Below, piece by piece: positions 37,169-46,577 of a DNA stretch of 64,000 bases. The notes below the pieces were generated by a model, which was not told where the DNA came from, made no database searches, and worked only from the letters and a program-made list of their open reading frames with translations. The stretch lies in NCBI GenBank assembly GCA_008933735.1, contig WBUL01000012.1, positions 1 to 64,000 of the forward strand, written 5' to 3'. The translations under genes and the position numbers were made by a program. This DNA is from Anaerolineae bacterium. GTDB lineage: Bacteria > Chloroflexota > Anaerolineae > Aggregatilineales > J027. Every line of letters starts with the position of its first letter. Within the stretch, counting starts at the first letter, position 1.

Positions 37169-39019
37169 TTACGGCTCTAATGACGAAAAATACTGCCGAA
37201 TGACATCACGCAAACTGATCGGAATATAGTCACTGTCCAGGGCCTCCTGGACACTATTCTCATAATTTGCGTAAACTTCGCTGTAGGGCACCTTGGATGA
37301 ACCGTCAAACTCTTCATTGAAATCTGTTTCCTGAGTTTCCAGTCCTTCCTCGCTGGTCACCTGCCCCTCTACCTGAACTTCGGTTTCTGTGCCCGTGTCC
37401 CCAATTCGGGACGGGGAGAATACCTGGTCGTAAGGGTCAATCCCTTCGTACTGTCCCGGTGAATTGTCTGGATTACCAGGGGCGGGTGCTTGTTGTCCTT
37501 GTGTTGTATCGCTGCCGTCTCCACCAACCTCATCACCAGCGGATGATCCGCCATTGGACTGCTGACTGGACTGGCTTTGCCCTGACTGTTGCCCCTGTTG
37601 TTGGCCTTGCTGCTGGCCTTGTTGTTGGCCTTGCTGCTGGCCTTGTTGTTGCCCTTGCTGCTGGCCTTGCTGCTGGCCTTGTTGTTGCCCCTGCTGCTGG
37701 CCTTGTTGTTGCCCTTGCTGCTGGCCTTGTTGTTGCCCTTGCTGCTGGCCTTGCTGCTGGCCCTGTTGTTGCCCCTGTTGTTGGCCTTGCTGCTGTCCCT
37801 GCTGCTGGCCCTGCTGATTCTGCTGGGGCTGCTGCTGCCCCTGCTGCTGACCAGGGGCAATCTGCTCCCGACTTTGCTGGATATTTTCCGCCGCTTCATT
37901 TGCCGCCTCAGATTGGGGCGAACTCTGGGCTTCCTGCTGCTGCTCTCGCAGTGCATCCGCCGCCTGTTCTAGCGCTTCCTGAGCGGACTGCATATCCCCT
38001 TCTCGGATCGCCTCGGCAGCATCGCGCATGGCATCAGCGGCCTCAGGGTTGGTTTCCTGTAAAGCATCGGCGGCCTGCTCAAGTTGATCGGCCAGGGCCT
38101 GCTGTTCTTCAGCGGACAGTTCACCCTTGTTCAGATCCTCGCCGAGCGATTCCAGTTCCTGGGCAGCGCTTTCAATATCGCCCCGCGCCAGTTCCCGTCC
38201 AGCTTCCTCCCCGGCGTCACTCTGACTCAAACGCCGTCCGGCTTCTTCAAAGGCCTGATTTTCTTCTTCGGAAAATCCCTCGCCAATTTCACGAAGCTCC
38301 TGCTCAGCTTCGGTCAGCGCGGCAAGCGCTTCTTCCCGTGATACCTCCGATTCCTCCAGCGTTTCCAGGGCTTCGTTAATGGGCTCAAGCAGTGCCTGTT
38401 TTTCTTCTTCGGTTAATGCTTCATCCGCCAGAATATCTTCACGGGTTTGTTCCAGAATCTGCTGCTGTTCCTGAATGACTTTATCCAGTTCACGCCGTGT
38501 TTTTACCTTGTCGGCAAGCGGATTGTCCATCCACAACATCAGTCCCAGGACAACCGCACCAATGATCAGCACCACCAAATCCATATAATTGGGTTTGAGG
38601 GGGATGTAATCACGCACATCTAGACTTGCCGCGGTATGCTGAGCGTCCTTAAACTGGTAATCGGCCAGATCCTGTGCGGGAGGCAGAATCCCACTTGAAA
38701 GCTCAAGCGCGGTGCTGATGCGCTCTTTCAGACGAAAACGCAGATCAAAATGCCGTGCCAGCCACATCACCGACCGAGGCCATAACCACACAGTCACCAG
38801 CGCCATCACCAGCGCCGCCCCAATCGCAACCAGAGACACCCTCAAGACCTCATCGCGCAGCAGCCAGGGTCGAAGACGCGAGGCAGCAGCCACCCCTAAT
38901 CCAAACAGAACCCCGACCATCAAAGCACGGGGCAGCCAGATAACTGACTCGGACAATCGTCGGCGGGTATCCCAGCGCCGTAGGGTGCGTTGCAGATCCA
39001 TCTGTGGTGTGACACTCAT
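37169..39019 (-). CDS. Coiled-coil membrane protein with glutamine/glycine repeat region (DUF4175-like)
   Basis: 616 residues. Three membrane helices in the first 165 residues, a long acidic coiled coil (~165-400, rich in Glu/Ala heptads), then about 19 copies of Gly-Gln-Gln-Gln, then a Ser/Gly linker and a C-terminal acidic tail with a YxxYE-like patch (YSEVYANYE). The overall layout is like the DUF4175/large coiled-coil proteins encoded with MoxR clusters. The Q repeat is probably disordered or elastic. Likely a scaffold or spacer for the complex. Confidence 0.8.
   Translation of the reverse strand: MSVTPQMDLQRTLRRWDTRRRLSESVIWLPRALMVGVLFGLGVAAASRLRPWLLRDEVLRVSLVAIGAALVMALVTVWLWPRSVMWLARHFDLRFRLKERISTALELSSGILPPAQDLADYQFKDAQHTAASLDVRDYIPLKPNYMDLVVLIIGAVVLGLMLWMDNPLADKVKTRRELDKVIQEQQQILEQTREDILADEALTEEEKQALLEPINEALETLEESEVSREEALAALTEAEQELREIGEGFSEEENQAFEEAGRRLSQSDAGEEAGRELARGDIESAAQELESLGEDLNKGELSAEEQQALADQLEQAADALQETNPEAADAMRDAAEAIREGDMQSAQEALEQAADALREQQQEAQSSPQSEAANEAAENIQQSREQIAPGQQQGQQQPQQNQQGQQQGQQQGQQQGQQQGQQQGQQQGQQQGQQQGQQQGQQQGQQQGQQQGQQQGQQQGQQQGQQQGQQQGQQQGQQSGQSQSSQQSNGGSSAGDEVGGDGSDTTQGQQAPAPGNPDNSPGQYEGIDPYDQVFSPSRIGDTGTETEVQVEGQVTSEEGLETQETDFNEEFDGSSKVPYSEVYANYENSVQEALDSDYIPISLRDVIRQYFSSLEP
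37591..37812. repeat. 12-bp tandem repeat encoding (Gly-Gln-Gln-Gln)n
   Basis: About 18-19 tandem 12-base units, plus-strand consensus TTGCTGCTGGCC with TTGTTGCCC-type variants, in frame inside the coiled-coil membrane protein on the minus strand. Synonymous variation between units (CAG/CAA, GGC/GGG) shows that they are not all freshly copied. Confidence 0.95.
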
Positions 39020-39033
39020 AGGGCAATCACCAA

Positions 39034-39966
39034 TTATTGTTCATCAATCTGACGAATGCGCCGGGTAGTGAACATGAAAAACAGCGCTGAAATTACCAGA
39101 TACAAAACCGTGAATACCAACCAGGGGGAAGGCAGGGTCACAGTGCTGGTCGCGCCTTGTGAACCGCCCTGAAAGGTATACTCAAATGCCCACAGGCTCT
39201 GCTGTTCTACAAGCGCATCAATTGAAACCCACAATGTTGTGATCGGGTTAAGGCAAATCAGCGCCCCCCGTCCAATCAAAATGATCCATTCTGTAGTGCG
39301 GCTGGCCTGTACATTGCCACTTCTATCCAGCAGGGGCGCGGTCACCACTGTGAGGATGAAAAACAGCAAAATCGTGCCGATCACAATCCCTAACGCCACC
39401 CCATACGTTGAAATGCTGGCGGGCAAGGTACGTTTAATGCGTGCAGAAAAGTAAATCCCTACCGTTCCCAGAAAAATCGCGGTGGTCATCAGAATCACAA
39501 ACGAAATAAACAGGTCGGGTAAGTCTGTCCCACCCAGAATAAACGACAGGCTTTGCATGGGAATCGCGGCAAGCAGGAGCAAAAAAACATAGGCTAGCGC
39601 CGAAAACAGTTTGCCCATCACCAGTTGGCTCTCCGGCAAGAGGGTGGTACGAAGCAGGTCATAGGTTTGGCGTTCACGTTCACCGCTAATGGTACCCGCC
39701 GTAAAGGCCGGAGCAATGAAAGTCACGAGAAACAATTCAATCCCGATGACACCAGCAAACAGAGTCCGCCCAATTTCACCCCCGTCTACCTGTCCAGTGT
39801 TTGTACGGGAGGCAGCGTTCATGCCGAGATACAGCAAAATTGCAAATCCTCCAACCAGCGCTAGAAATCCTGTTAGTACGATAAACGCACGTGGCCCGCG
39901 CATTCTGCCACGCAGTTCTTTTAAAACTACTGGATTCCCTAAGAGCAATCGCACCGGGTTTCGCAT
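39034..39966 (-). CDS. ABC-2-type transporter permease
   Basis: 310 residues with six membrane helices in two groups and the ERERQTYDLL motif between the second and third helices that marks the ABC-2 permease family. Its start shares the last base of the preceding ATPase gene. Second ABC exporter of the cluster, distinct in sequence from the one at 33701-35524. Confidence 0.88.
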   Translation of the reverse strand: MRNPVRLLLGNPVVLKELRGRMRGPRAFIVLTGFLALVGGFAILLYLGMNAASRTNTGQVDGGEIGRTLFAGVIGIELFLVTFIAPAFTAGTISGERERQTYDLLRTTLLPESQLVMGKLFSALAYVFLLLLAAIPMQSLSFILGGTDLPDLFISFVILMTTAIFLGTVGIYFSARIKRTLPASISTYGVALGIVIGTILLFFILTVVTAPLLDRSGNVQASRTTEWIILIGRGALICLNPITTLWVSIDALVEQQSLWAFEYTFQGGSQGATSTVTLPSPWLVFTVLYLVISALFFMFTTRRIRQIDEQ

Positions 39967-41033
39967 TAAGTGACAATTCCTTTGGTTGCCCGCATAAAGA
40001 CCGCTTCCAGGTCTTGCGTCTGCTCTGCGAAGTTGGTCACTGGAATACCGCTGCTGGTCAGCGCGGTGAGCAGTTCGCTGATGCCTGCGTCCTCGCCATT
40101 GAAATTAACCTGAATGCGCTTTCTGCCTGCCTCATCCTTAAGATCAAGGATTTCCTGCACCCCTTTGACCTGCATGAGTTTCTCTTTGGCTTCGTCAACC
40201 CGCCCAAGCAGGGTAATCACAATCTGGCGGTGCGGCAAAAGCTGGCGGCGCATTTCATCAATAGGCCCCTGCGCGACCATCTGTCCGGCTTCGATAATGC
40301 CGATGTCGGTGCAGATTTCCGCCACGTCAGCCAGAATGTGCGATGAGAAGAAAATGGTCTTTCCCATCTTTGCCAGTTCGACTAATAAACTGCGGATTTC
40401 AATACGCGCTCGTGGATCCAGACCAGAGGCAGGCTCGTCCAGAATCAACACTTCCGGGTCATGCGCCAGCGTCCTTGCCAGGCAAAGTCGCTGTTTCATC
40501 CCACGGCTCAATTTATCTACCATATCATCTCGACGATGTTTGAGGTCAACAAGTTCCAGCAGATCGTTAATCAGACCGGGTCGTTCTGATTCGGGGATTT
40601 CATAACATGCGGCAAAAAAGTCCAGATACTCCCAGACTTTCATATCATCGTAAACACCGAAAAAGTCTGGCATGTAACCAATTGAGCGACGGACTTCACG
40701 CGGTTGGGTCAGGACTGAAAATCCGCTGACTTTGGCCTCTCCGGAACTTGGCAGCATGAGGGTGGTCAAAATTCGCATGGTGGATGTTTTGCCCGCACCG
40801 TTTGGTCCCACAAAGCCGAAAACCGAGCCACGCGGCACACGCAGATTCAAATCATTAACCGCGTGCAGTTTGCCGTAGCGTTTATGCAAATGGATGGTCT
40901 CTATAACGTAGTCTTCGCGGTCAACTTCTAGAGACGAAAGATCCGGCTTGGGATGGTCGATATTTTCAATAAGGGCCTCAACCGTTGGATTTTCGCTGCT
41001 GACCGGGTTGGGTTCATCCGTCATGTGATTCAC
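39966..41033 (-). CDS. ABC transporter ATP-binding protein
   Basis: 355 residues. Unusual N-terminal ~40-residue acidic extension, then Walker A GPNGAGKTSTM, signature LSRGMKQRLCLA, Walker B VLILDEPASGLDP and a C-terminal accessory domain. Partner of the permease that follows directly. Its start overlaps the upstream 838-residue gene by 4 bases. Confidence 0.94.
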   Translation of the reverse strand: MNHMTDEPNPVSSENPTVEALIENIDHPKPDLSSLEVDREDYVIETIHLHKRYGKLHAVNDLNLRVPRGSVFGFVGPNGAGKTSTMRILTTLMLPSSGEAKVSGFSVLTQPREVRRSIGYMPDFFGVYDDMKVWEYLDFFAACYEIPESERPGLINDLLELVDLKHRRDDMVDKLSRGMKQRLCLARTLAHDPEVLILDEPASGLDPRARIEIRSLLVELAKMGKTIFFSSHILADVAEICTDIGIIEAGQMVAQGPIDEMRRQLLPHRQIVITLLGRVDEAKEKLMQVKGVQEILDLKDEAGRKRIQVNFNGEDAGISELLTALTSSGIPVTNFAEQTQDLEAVFMRATKGIVT

Positions 41034-43546
41034 TCCGATTTACCACGCAAAGTCACGTTGATTCTCTCGATGCTCTGGGACGTAGCGTCCGGGTCGGCTT
41101 CAACTAAAACCTGCACCGCGTTTTCCGGCCCCAAAAAGTCCATATCATTAATTATAAACTGTTCCTGATAATCTTCCTCAAATTCGAGTGGCTGCCATTC
41201 CTGTGTCTGCCAATTCCAGAGTGATACGGTAACCCCTTCGTTGCGGTATCGCCACCGCACATTTAATTCGATCCGCGTTACTTCCTGCAACGGAACTCCC
41301 GGCATGGGGGTAAAGCGGAATGCGACGGCCTGACCCGCCGGCAGCAGAAACGAGGTATCCGGATTCACGCCAACAAAGCGGTTGGGCATATCATTTTCAA
41401 CCAACGTCCAGGTGGTCATACCCGGTGGCACGATTGAAAACTGAGGATTTCTAAAGGTGACGGTCGTAGGCAGTTGATAAACATACAAAGTCGTACCGTC
41501 AAAAATCTGGTCAGTGTTAGAGACCTGCACATTTAAAAACGGGGTTTCTTCCACCCAGCCAAACAGGTAAATACGATGATCGCGTCCGGCATTGCGGTCA
41601 ATTTCATTGCTGACAGAGGTCACCAGCAGGGCGCGGCGTCGGATGCGGCGGTCTTCTTCGTCCCCGCCGCCATAACACGAAAACTCCTTGTTCCGCATGA
41701 TACTTTCGTAAATCATGTTCGGACCATTGTTGATGTAACACGCCACACCACTGTTATACTGGCGCTGAGTGGCATCGGGATAAATCACAGGCCGTCCAGG
41801 GTCAACCCGATTGCCCAGCGGCAGACGGGCAGGAGCATCCAGGGTCAGAGAAATTTCAAAATCGGCAGTTTCTCCGGCAGGCAGATCGCCCAGAGCGTAA
41901 TAGGTATCATAGGCCAGGATAACGGCATCCTTCAAATCAATACCCATATCATTAGTCACCTTGCCTGTCACTGTGGCTGTGTAGTCGCGTCTCCCGATCA
42001 CCCAGGTCGCATCACCGGAAAGATTGGGCGCATCCACATAACCGCTTGTGGCAAAAGTGGTCAGAATCGCCGCATCCACCGGAATATCTTCTGCCACGTA
42101 ATCCAGTCCTTCTGTAATGTCGATCTGGCTCGCGCCGATGGTGTTTTTATTATCAGGCAGGGTACGCAGACTCAGGCCGCCCTCTATTGTGACATCATAG
42201 GTCGTGCGGCGCGGTGAAAGAATACCAATGGAGCCATCTACGCGGGCAGTGTCCTCGCCGGGCCAGATTTGCACGACGTTCACCTGATTCACGGTCACAT
42301 CATCCCCACGCAGGGAAAAACCTGTGTAGTAGGCGGTGATGGTGAAAATGATGATCAAAATGGGGATGGAGAACCAGGCCAGTTCCCGCCGTCCAACGTA
42401 ATTTAAGATGAGGTAATTCACAGGGCCAATTAGCCCGATATAGGCCAGCAGGAAAAAGGTGAGCTGAATCACGCTAGGGAGGTTAAATCCGGTGACATTG
42501 CTTACGGCGTTTCCGGCTTCCTCGAAACGCTCAAGACCATAGGTCCAGCTTGGACGTGCCCGCGCATTGATGACCAGTTCATACCACAATGAATCCGTGC
42601 CATCCCAGGAACGAAGTGGGTCGATGCTGGTATCTGCCGCCAGAAAATCAACCGTGCCCGCCCCTTGAAAACGCCGGACAATAAAAGGAATATCTCCGAT
42701 TTTAAGTAAAACGGATGCGCCTTCTTTTGGCGTATTTTCGGTCAGGATGGTCGTTGAGACTAATTCCTCACCCGGCTGCCCCAGATACGTTCCCAGAGGG
42801 GTCAGATCGGTTATTGTCTGGGTTCCACTTGGTTCGGTCGGCAGCAAATCCAGCAACCCTGCCGTTGTACGCTGCCAGGTCGGGCCGCCGGTGACAATCA
42901 AATGCCCTCCGGAAATGACCCATTGATAGATTGCCTGCTGCTGGTCAGCGGTCAATTTGCCTGTATCGGTATCGCTGAATACCAACACATCAATTGAACG
43001 CAGCGCATCCGCTTTGGGGGGAATATCGTCAGGCTGCCAATTGGCCTGGTAACTCAAGCCATAACTGATTGGTCGGCGGGAGACATCAACAACCCCGGTT
43101 GGGGATTCGCTCACAACCGCATACAGCACATCCTGGTAATTAATCTGACGGATACTTTCGCGCTGGCTAAGCACGATATTCTCTCTGGAATCCAGCAGTT
43201 CCACCTGAATATTCCGCTCAAAGTTATTGACCGAAACATACAGAAACACGCGCTTGCTGCCACCTTCGGTAATTGTAAAGGGAATACGGTAAGTGGTTTC
43301 TGGCTGGTTCCCGGCGGTGGTGGTCACATCCGTCACCCTCACCTGGATCCGCCCATCGATGGTGCGGTCTTCGCTTTCGACCAGGATTTGCACCGGAATC
43401 CACTGCCCATAGCGATACCAACCGCCAATCCCCGGCTTGATGGTCATGGAAATGCCATCCTCAGACTGCGGGGCAGGGGCAAAACCTGCCAGCGCCGGGA
43501 GTAACAGAATCAGTAAAATCAGGAAACGCTTCACGGATAGTTCCAT
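41030..43546 (-). CDS. Large membrane-anchored extracellular protein of the MoxR/VWA operon
   Basis: 838 residues. Signal peptide (cleavage near GFAPAPQ), an extracellular beta region, a GATase1-like segment (VLVFSDTDTGKLTADQQQ ... GGHLIVTGGPTWQR), a central pair of membrane helices at ~365-410, and a large C-terminal beta-rich part. The layout resembles the big membrane proteins encoded beside BatA/DUF58 proteins, but I do not recognise a named family. First gene of the 19-kb minus-strand run. Confidence 0.7.
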   Translation of the reverse strand: MELSVKRFLILLILLLPALAGFAPAPQSEDGISMTIKPGIGGWYRYGQWIPVQILVESEDRTIDGRIQVRVTDVTTTAGNQPETTYRIPFTITEGGSKRVFLYVSVNNFERNIQVELLDSRENIVLSQRESIRQINYQDVLYAVVSESPTGVVDVSRRPISYGLSYQANWQPDDIPPKADALRSIDVLVFSDTDTGKLTADQQQAIYQWVISGGHLIVTGGPTWQRTTAGLLDLLPTEPSGTQTITDLTPLGTYLGQPGEELVSTTILTENTPKEGASVLLKIGDIPFIVRRFQGAGTVDFLAADTSIDPLRSWDGTDSLWYELVINARARPSWTYGLERFEEAGNAVSNVTGFNLPSVIQLTFFLLAYIGLIGPVNYLILNYVGRRELAWFSIPILIIIFTITAYYTGFSLRGDDVTVNQVNVVQIWPGEDTARVDGSIGILSPRRTTYDVTIEGGLSLRTLPDNKNTIGASQIDITEGLDYVAEDIPVDAAILTTFATSGYVDAPNLSGDATWVIGRRDYTATVTGKVTNDMGIDLKDAVILAYDTYYALGDLPAGETADFEISLTLDAPARLPLGNRVDPGRPVIYPDATQRQYNSGVACYINNGPNMIYESIMRNKEFSCYGGGDEEDRRIRRRALLVTSVSNEIDRNAGRDHRIYLFGWVEETPFLNVQVSNTDQIFDGTTLYVYQLPTTVTFRNPQFSIVPPGMTTWTLVENDMPNRFVGVNPDTSFLLPAGQAVAFRFTPMPGVPLQEVTRIELNVRWRYRNEGVTVSLWNWQTQEWQPLEFEEDYQEQFIINDMDFLGPENAVQVLVEADPDATSQSIERINVTLRGKSE

Positions 43547-43574
43547 ACCAATACAGACTCGACCCTAAATTCAG

Positions 43575-43606
43575 ATTGTACCATGCTATGTTATAGACGG
43601 TACAAT
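43575..43606. promoter_or_regulatory. Perfect inverted repeat forming a symmetric promoter-like element
   Basis: ATTGTACC ... GGTACAAT (8-bp perfect inverted repeat, 16-base centre) lies in the 153-base gap between the 19-kb minus-strand operon and the plus-strand mazG-like gene. Read on either strand it gives TTGTAC - 19 bases - TACAAT, a -35/-10 pair with a long spacer. It could serve both directions or be an operator. Confidence 0.45.
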
Positions 43607-43699
43607 TAGCGTGGGGAAAAAGCTCAACTTTGAAGAAACTTACACATTTGTCTGACGATTCCCTTATGCAATCGTTGTATTTTGTTTAGAATTTGGGAC

Positions 43700-44026
43700 A
43701 TGGATACACTGCAAGAACTTATCCGCTCAACCCTGGAATTTTATGCACGCTTTGACGTGCAGCCGCAGCTAGAGAGCGCCGTTCGTGTCTTCCGAGAAGA
43801 AGTAGACGAACTCATCGAAGCGGCAGCGCTTGGCACGGATCCTGCCCATATCGCGGAAGAAGCCGCTGATGTCATGGTGACCGCTATTGGCATCTGTTTG
43901 AGCCGGGGTGTTGACCCGGCCGCTTTGATTGAACAGGCCCAGAAGGTGGTCATCAAAAACGACCGTAAAACCCACGAGACTCACGCAGTCAATGAACAGG
44001 GCAAAATTGCCCGCCGAACCGACTAG
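43700..44026 (+). CDS. MazG-like nucleotide pyrophosphohydrolase
   Basis: 108 residues from ATG 43700 (a TTG at 43682 would add 6 residues). All-alpha MazG/phosphoribosyl-ATP pyrophosphohydrolase fold with the metal-binding signature FREEVDELIEA ... IAEEAADVMVT (ExxE12-28ExxD). Probably hydrolyses a nucleoside triphosphate or analogue (house-cleaning role). Nine bases ahead of cysS, so likely in one transcript. Confidence 0.85.
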   Translation: MDTLQELIRSTLEFYARFDVQPQLESAVRVFREEVDELIEAAALGTDPAHIAEEAADVMVTAIGICLSRGVDPAALIEQAQKVVIKNDRKTHETHAVNEQGKIARRTD

Positions 44027-44035
44027 GAGAAAAGC

Positions 44036-45517
44036 ATGGCATTACAAATTTATAATGTACTGGGCCGCGAAAAACAGCCTTTCGTTCCTGTTCAGGAAGG
44101 CAAAATCAACATGTATGTCTGCGGCCCAACGGTGCAGGACTACGCCCACATCGGACATGCTAAGACGTATGTCTCATTTGATGTGGTGGTGCGCTACCTG
44201 CGCTACAGCGGCTATGATGTGTTATATGTTCAAAATATTACGGATGTGGGGCATTTGCTGGACACTGGCGAAGACCGCATCCTGAAAAAAGCACGGCAGG
44301 CGGCCTCCAGCCCCATGCAAATCGCTGAATATTACACTCGTAAGTATTTCGAGGCTATGGACGCACTGGGCATACAGCGCCCGGACATCAGCCCGCGTGC
44401 CAGTGGACATATCCCAGAACAAATCGCGCTGATTGAGCAGCTCATCCACAAAGGTCACGCCTACGAAGTCAACGGCAGCGTGTATTTTGATGTGCGTTCT
44501 TACCCGGAATACGGCAAGTTATCCAACCGCAAGCTTGACGAACAGGAAGCAGGAACACGAGAAGATGTACGCGACGAAAAGCGCCACCCTGCCGATTTCG
44601 CGTTGTGGAAAAAAGCCGAACCGGAGCATATTCTGCGCTGGGAAAGCCCCTGGGGTGTTGGCTTCCCTGGGTGGCATATTGAATGCTCGGCGATGGCGGC
44701 TAAATACCTGGGAGAGACCTTCGATATTCACGGCGGCGGCGTGGATAACATTTTCCCGCACAATGAGTCGGAAATCGCGCAGAGTGAATGTGTTCACGAT
44801 GCCCCGTTTGCCAACTACTGGATGCTGGTCGGCAGTTTGATGGTGCCAGATGCCGAGGGAATTCCGGTCAAAATGTCTAAAAGCCTGGGCAATTTTGTCA
44901 CGGTTACGGATGCGCTGGAAAAGTATCGCCCGGAAGTGATTCGCACACTGATTTTGAGCGGTCATTATCGCAGCCCCTTAATTTACAGCGATAGCGACGA
45001 TCCAGAACAGGAATCCTCCCTGCGGTCGGCAAAAAATGGGTGGGAGCGCTTGATGGGAGCCGTATGGCTCACCCGTGACGCGATGGCGGCGGCTCCAGAA
45101 GGTGATGATGGTAATGGTATCCTGGCTGCGTTGAGCACTGCTCGTACTCGCTTTGAAGAGGCCATGGACGACGATTTTAATGCGCCGAGTGCTCTGGCTG
45201 CCCTGTATGAACTTACCCGTGAGGTCAACACCCTGTTAAACAGCGGTACAACCGTAGGCAAAAATGTGCTGATGGCGATTGATAACACGTATCGTAAACT
45301 TGGTGGGGAAGTTCTGGGGATCGTGCCAGACAAGATGCTGGGCGGCACAAATGCTGACCGTGAAGCAGCCCTGATTCGGATGCTGGTCGATATGCGTTCG
45401 GAAGCGCGTACCAGCAAAAACTACGCCGTGTCTGACCGCATTCGCCAACAGCTTGCCGAACTTGGCATCGCGTTAGAAGACCGTCCTGATGGCAGCACCA
45501 TCTGGCGGGTGAGCTAA
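44036..45517 (+). CDS. cysS: Cysteinyl-tRNA synthetase
   Basis: 493 residues. HIGH motif as [15 protein letters not shown] as [10 protein letters not shown], and zinc-binding residues in the [22 protein letters not shown] and [10 protein letters not shown] regions. Length and the DALR C-terminal helical domain are normal. Start ATG is preceded by TAGGAGAAAAGC, a good Shine-Dalgarno. Confidence 0.98.
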   Translation: MALQIYNVLGREKQPFVPVQEGKINMYVCGPTVQDYAHIGHAKTYVSFDVVVRYLRYSGYDVLYVQNITDVGHLLDTGEDRILKKARQAASSPMQIAEYYTRKYFEAMDALGIQRPDISPRASGHIPEQIALIEQLIHKGHAYEVNGSVYFDVRSYPEYGKLSNRKLDEQEAGTREDVRDEKRHPADFALWKKAEPEHILRWESPWGVGFPGWHIECSAMAAKYLGETFDIHGGGVDNIFPHNESEIAQSECVHDAPFANYWMLVGSLMVPDAEGIPVKMSKSLGNFVTVTDALEKYRPEVIRTLILSGHYRSPLIYSDSDDPEQESSLRSAKNGWERLMGAVWLTRDAMAAAPEGDDGNGILAALSTARTRFEEAMDDDFNAPSALAALYELTREVNTLLNSGTTVGKNVLMAIDNTYRKLGGEVLGIVPDKMLGGTNADREAALIRMLVDMRSEARTSKNYAVSDRIRQQLAELGIALEDRPDGSTIWRVS

Positions 45518-45527
45518 GGTAACCCCA

Positions 45528-46307
45528 ATGTCTGATTTTGTTTACGGGCGCTGGCCTGTTCTCGAATGTATGCGGGCAGGCCGCCGCACAATCCAAAAAC
45601 TACTGATGGCCGAAGGGGTCAGCGAAAAGGGTGTCATCACCGACATCTTGCAGATGGCCGAATCCAAAAACATTGAGATTCGCCGGGTGCCACGCCGGGT
45701 GATGGATGATTTAGCCAAAGAGGGCAACCATCAGGGTGTTATTTTACGCACCGAGGATTATCCCTATGTGGAACTGGATGATCTGCTTGAAATACCGACG
45801 CAGCGGGGCGAAAAACCGTTTTTCCTGGCGCTGGACTTGCTCAAAGACCCTCAAAATGTTGGGGTGCTGCTGCGTGTGGCGGACTCGGTCGGCGTGCATG
45901 GTGTTATTTTTCAGGCACGGCGCAGTGTGGCGGTAACTCCGGCAGTGGTAGCGGCGTCATCAGGGGCGGTGGAGCATCTCGCCCTGGCACAGGTCAATAA
46001 TCTGGTTAACGCGCTTAAGCGCCTGAAAGAACAGGACGTTTGGATTGTTGGGCTGGACATTGGCCCGAATATTCCCCCGCTTGACCGGATTGACCTGAAT
46101 CGCTCGCTGACCCTGGTGTTAGGAAGTGAGGGTGAGGGGATGCGGAGGCTCGTGCGAGATACGTGCGACATGCTGGCAACCCTGCCGATGCGCGGTGCTG
46201 TGGACAGCCTGAATGTCGCTACCGCCGGATCAATTGCCCTGTATTCGTCCTGGCAGGCCAGAAAGTGGGAAGGCTGGGTACATGCTGAAAGTCACACGGA
46301 TTTGTGA
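45528..46307 (+). CDS. rlmB: 23S rRNA (guanosine-2'-O-)-methyltransferase RlmB (TrmH/SpoU family)
   Basis: 259 residues. N-terminal substrate-binding domain with YGRWPVLECMRAGRRTI, then the SPOUT domain motifs: LDLLKDPQNVG, LVLGSEGEGM and LPMRGAVDSLNVATAGSIALY. Methylates the 2'-hydroxyl of G2251 in 23S rRNA. It starts 10 bases after cysS, a gene pair common in bacteria. Confidence 0.95.
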   Translation: MSDFVYGRWPVLECMRAGRRTIQKLLMAEGVSEKGVITDILQMAESKNIEIRRVPRRVMDDLAKEGNHQGVILRTEDYPYVELDDLLEIPTQRGEKPFFLALDLLKDPQNVGVLLRVADSVGVHGVIFQARRSVAVTPAVVAASSGAVEHLALAQVNNLVNALKRLKEQDVWIVGLDIGPNIPPLDRIDLNRSLTLVLGSEGEGMRRLVRDTCDMLATLPMRGAVDSLNVATAGSIALYSSWQARKWEGWVHAESHTDL

Positions 46308-46413
46308 AGAATGTCACTTTTTTAACTACCACAGGGTGGTAGAATATGAGTAAACAGTAACAAGAAGGACTAGCACTCAACACCACCTTAAAAACTAGAC
46401 TTCTTTCACCTAC

Positions 46414-46501
46414 AAAAGCGGGTAAGCGCGGCACGCAACGGCTTCCTCTCTCACTAATTCTCACCTTAGTGAAAGCGTGACCGAGAAACTTACCTGCTTT
46501 T
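46414..46501 (+). ncRNA. Candidate structured small RNA (or long leader/terminator structure)
   Basis: The 88 bases fold as one long stem: outer arms AAAAGCGGGTAAG (46414-46426) and CTTACCTGCTTTT (46489-46501) pair over 13 bp with one G-U; next CGGCACGC (46429-46436) pairs with GCGTG-A-CCG (46475-46483) with one bulged A; the apical hairpin is TCACTAA / TTAGTGA (46451-46457 / 46466-46472) with an 8-base loop. Followed by TTTTCTTTT. It lacks the GGAA-loop motifs of SRP RNA and is too short for 6S or tmRNA. No family recognised. Strand is inferred from the T run after it. Confidence 0.5.
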
Positions 46502-46577
46502 CTTTTCCCCCCTAAATTGGGAGTACGCTTTTACTGCAAGCCGTTCTACGATAGGAATACAAGAAAACAACCTTTTT

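Noticed and set aside
37459-38379. Plus-strand open frames of Leu/Ala or Pro/Gly repeats opposite the Q-rich gene
   Set aside because: They arise because the 12-base repeat is open in several frames; no Shine-Dalgarno, and composition is that of a shadow of the minus-strand gene.
46326-46342. Hairpin CTACCAC-AGG-GTGGTAG as a terminator of rlmB
   Set aside because: The stem is followed by AATATGAG, not a T run; it may be an operator but not a clear terminator.
46414-46501. SRP (4.5S) or 6S RNA
   Set aside because: No GGAA tetraloop or AGCAG-type internal loop of SRP RNA, and too short with too small a central bubble for 6S RNA.
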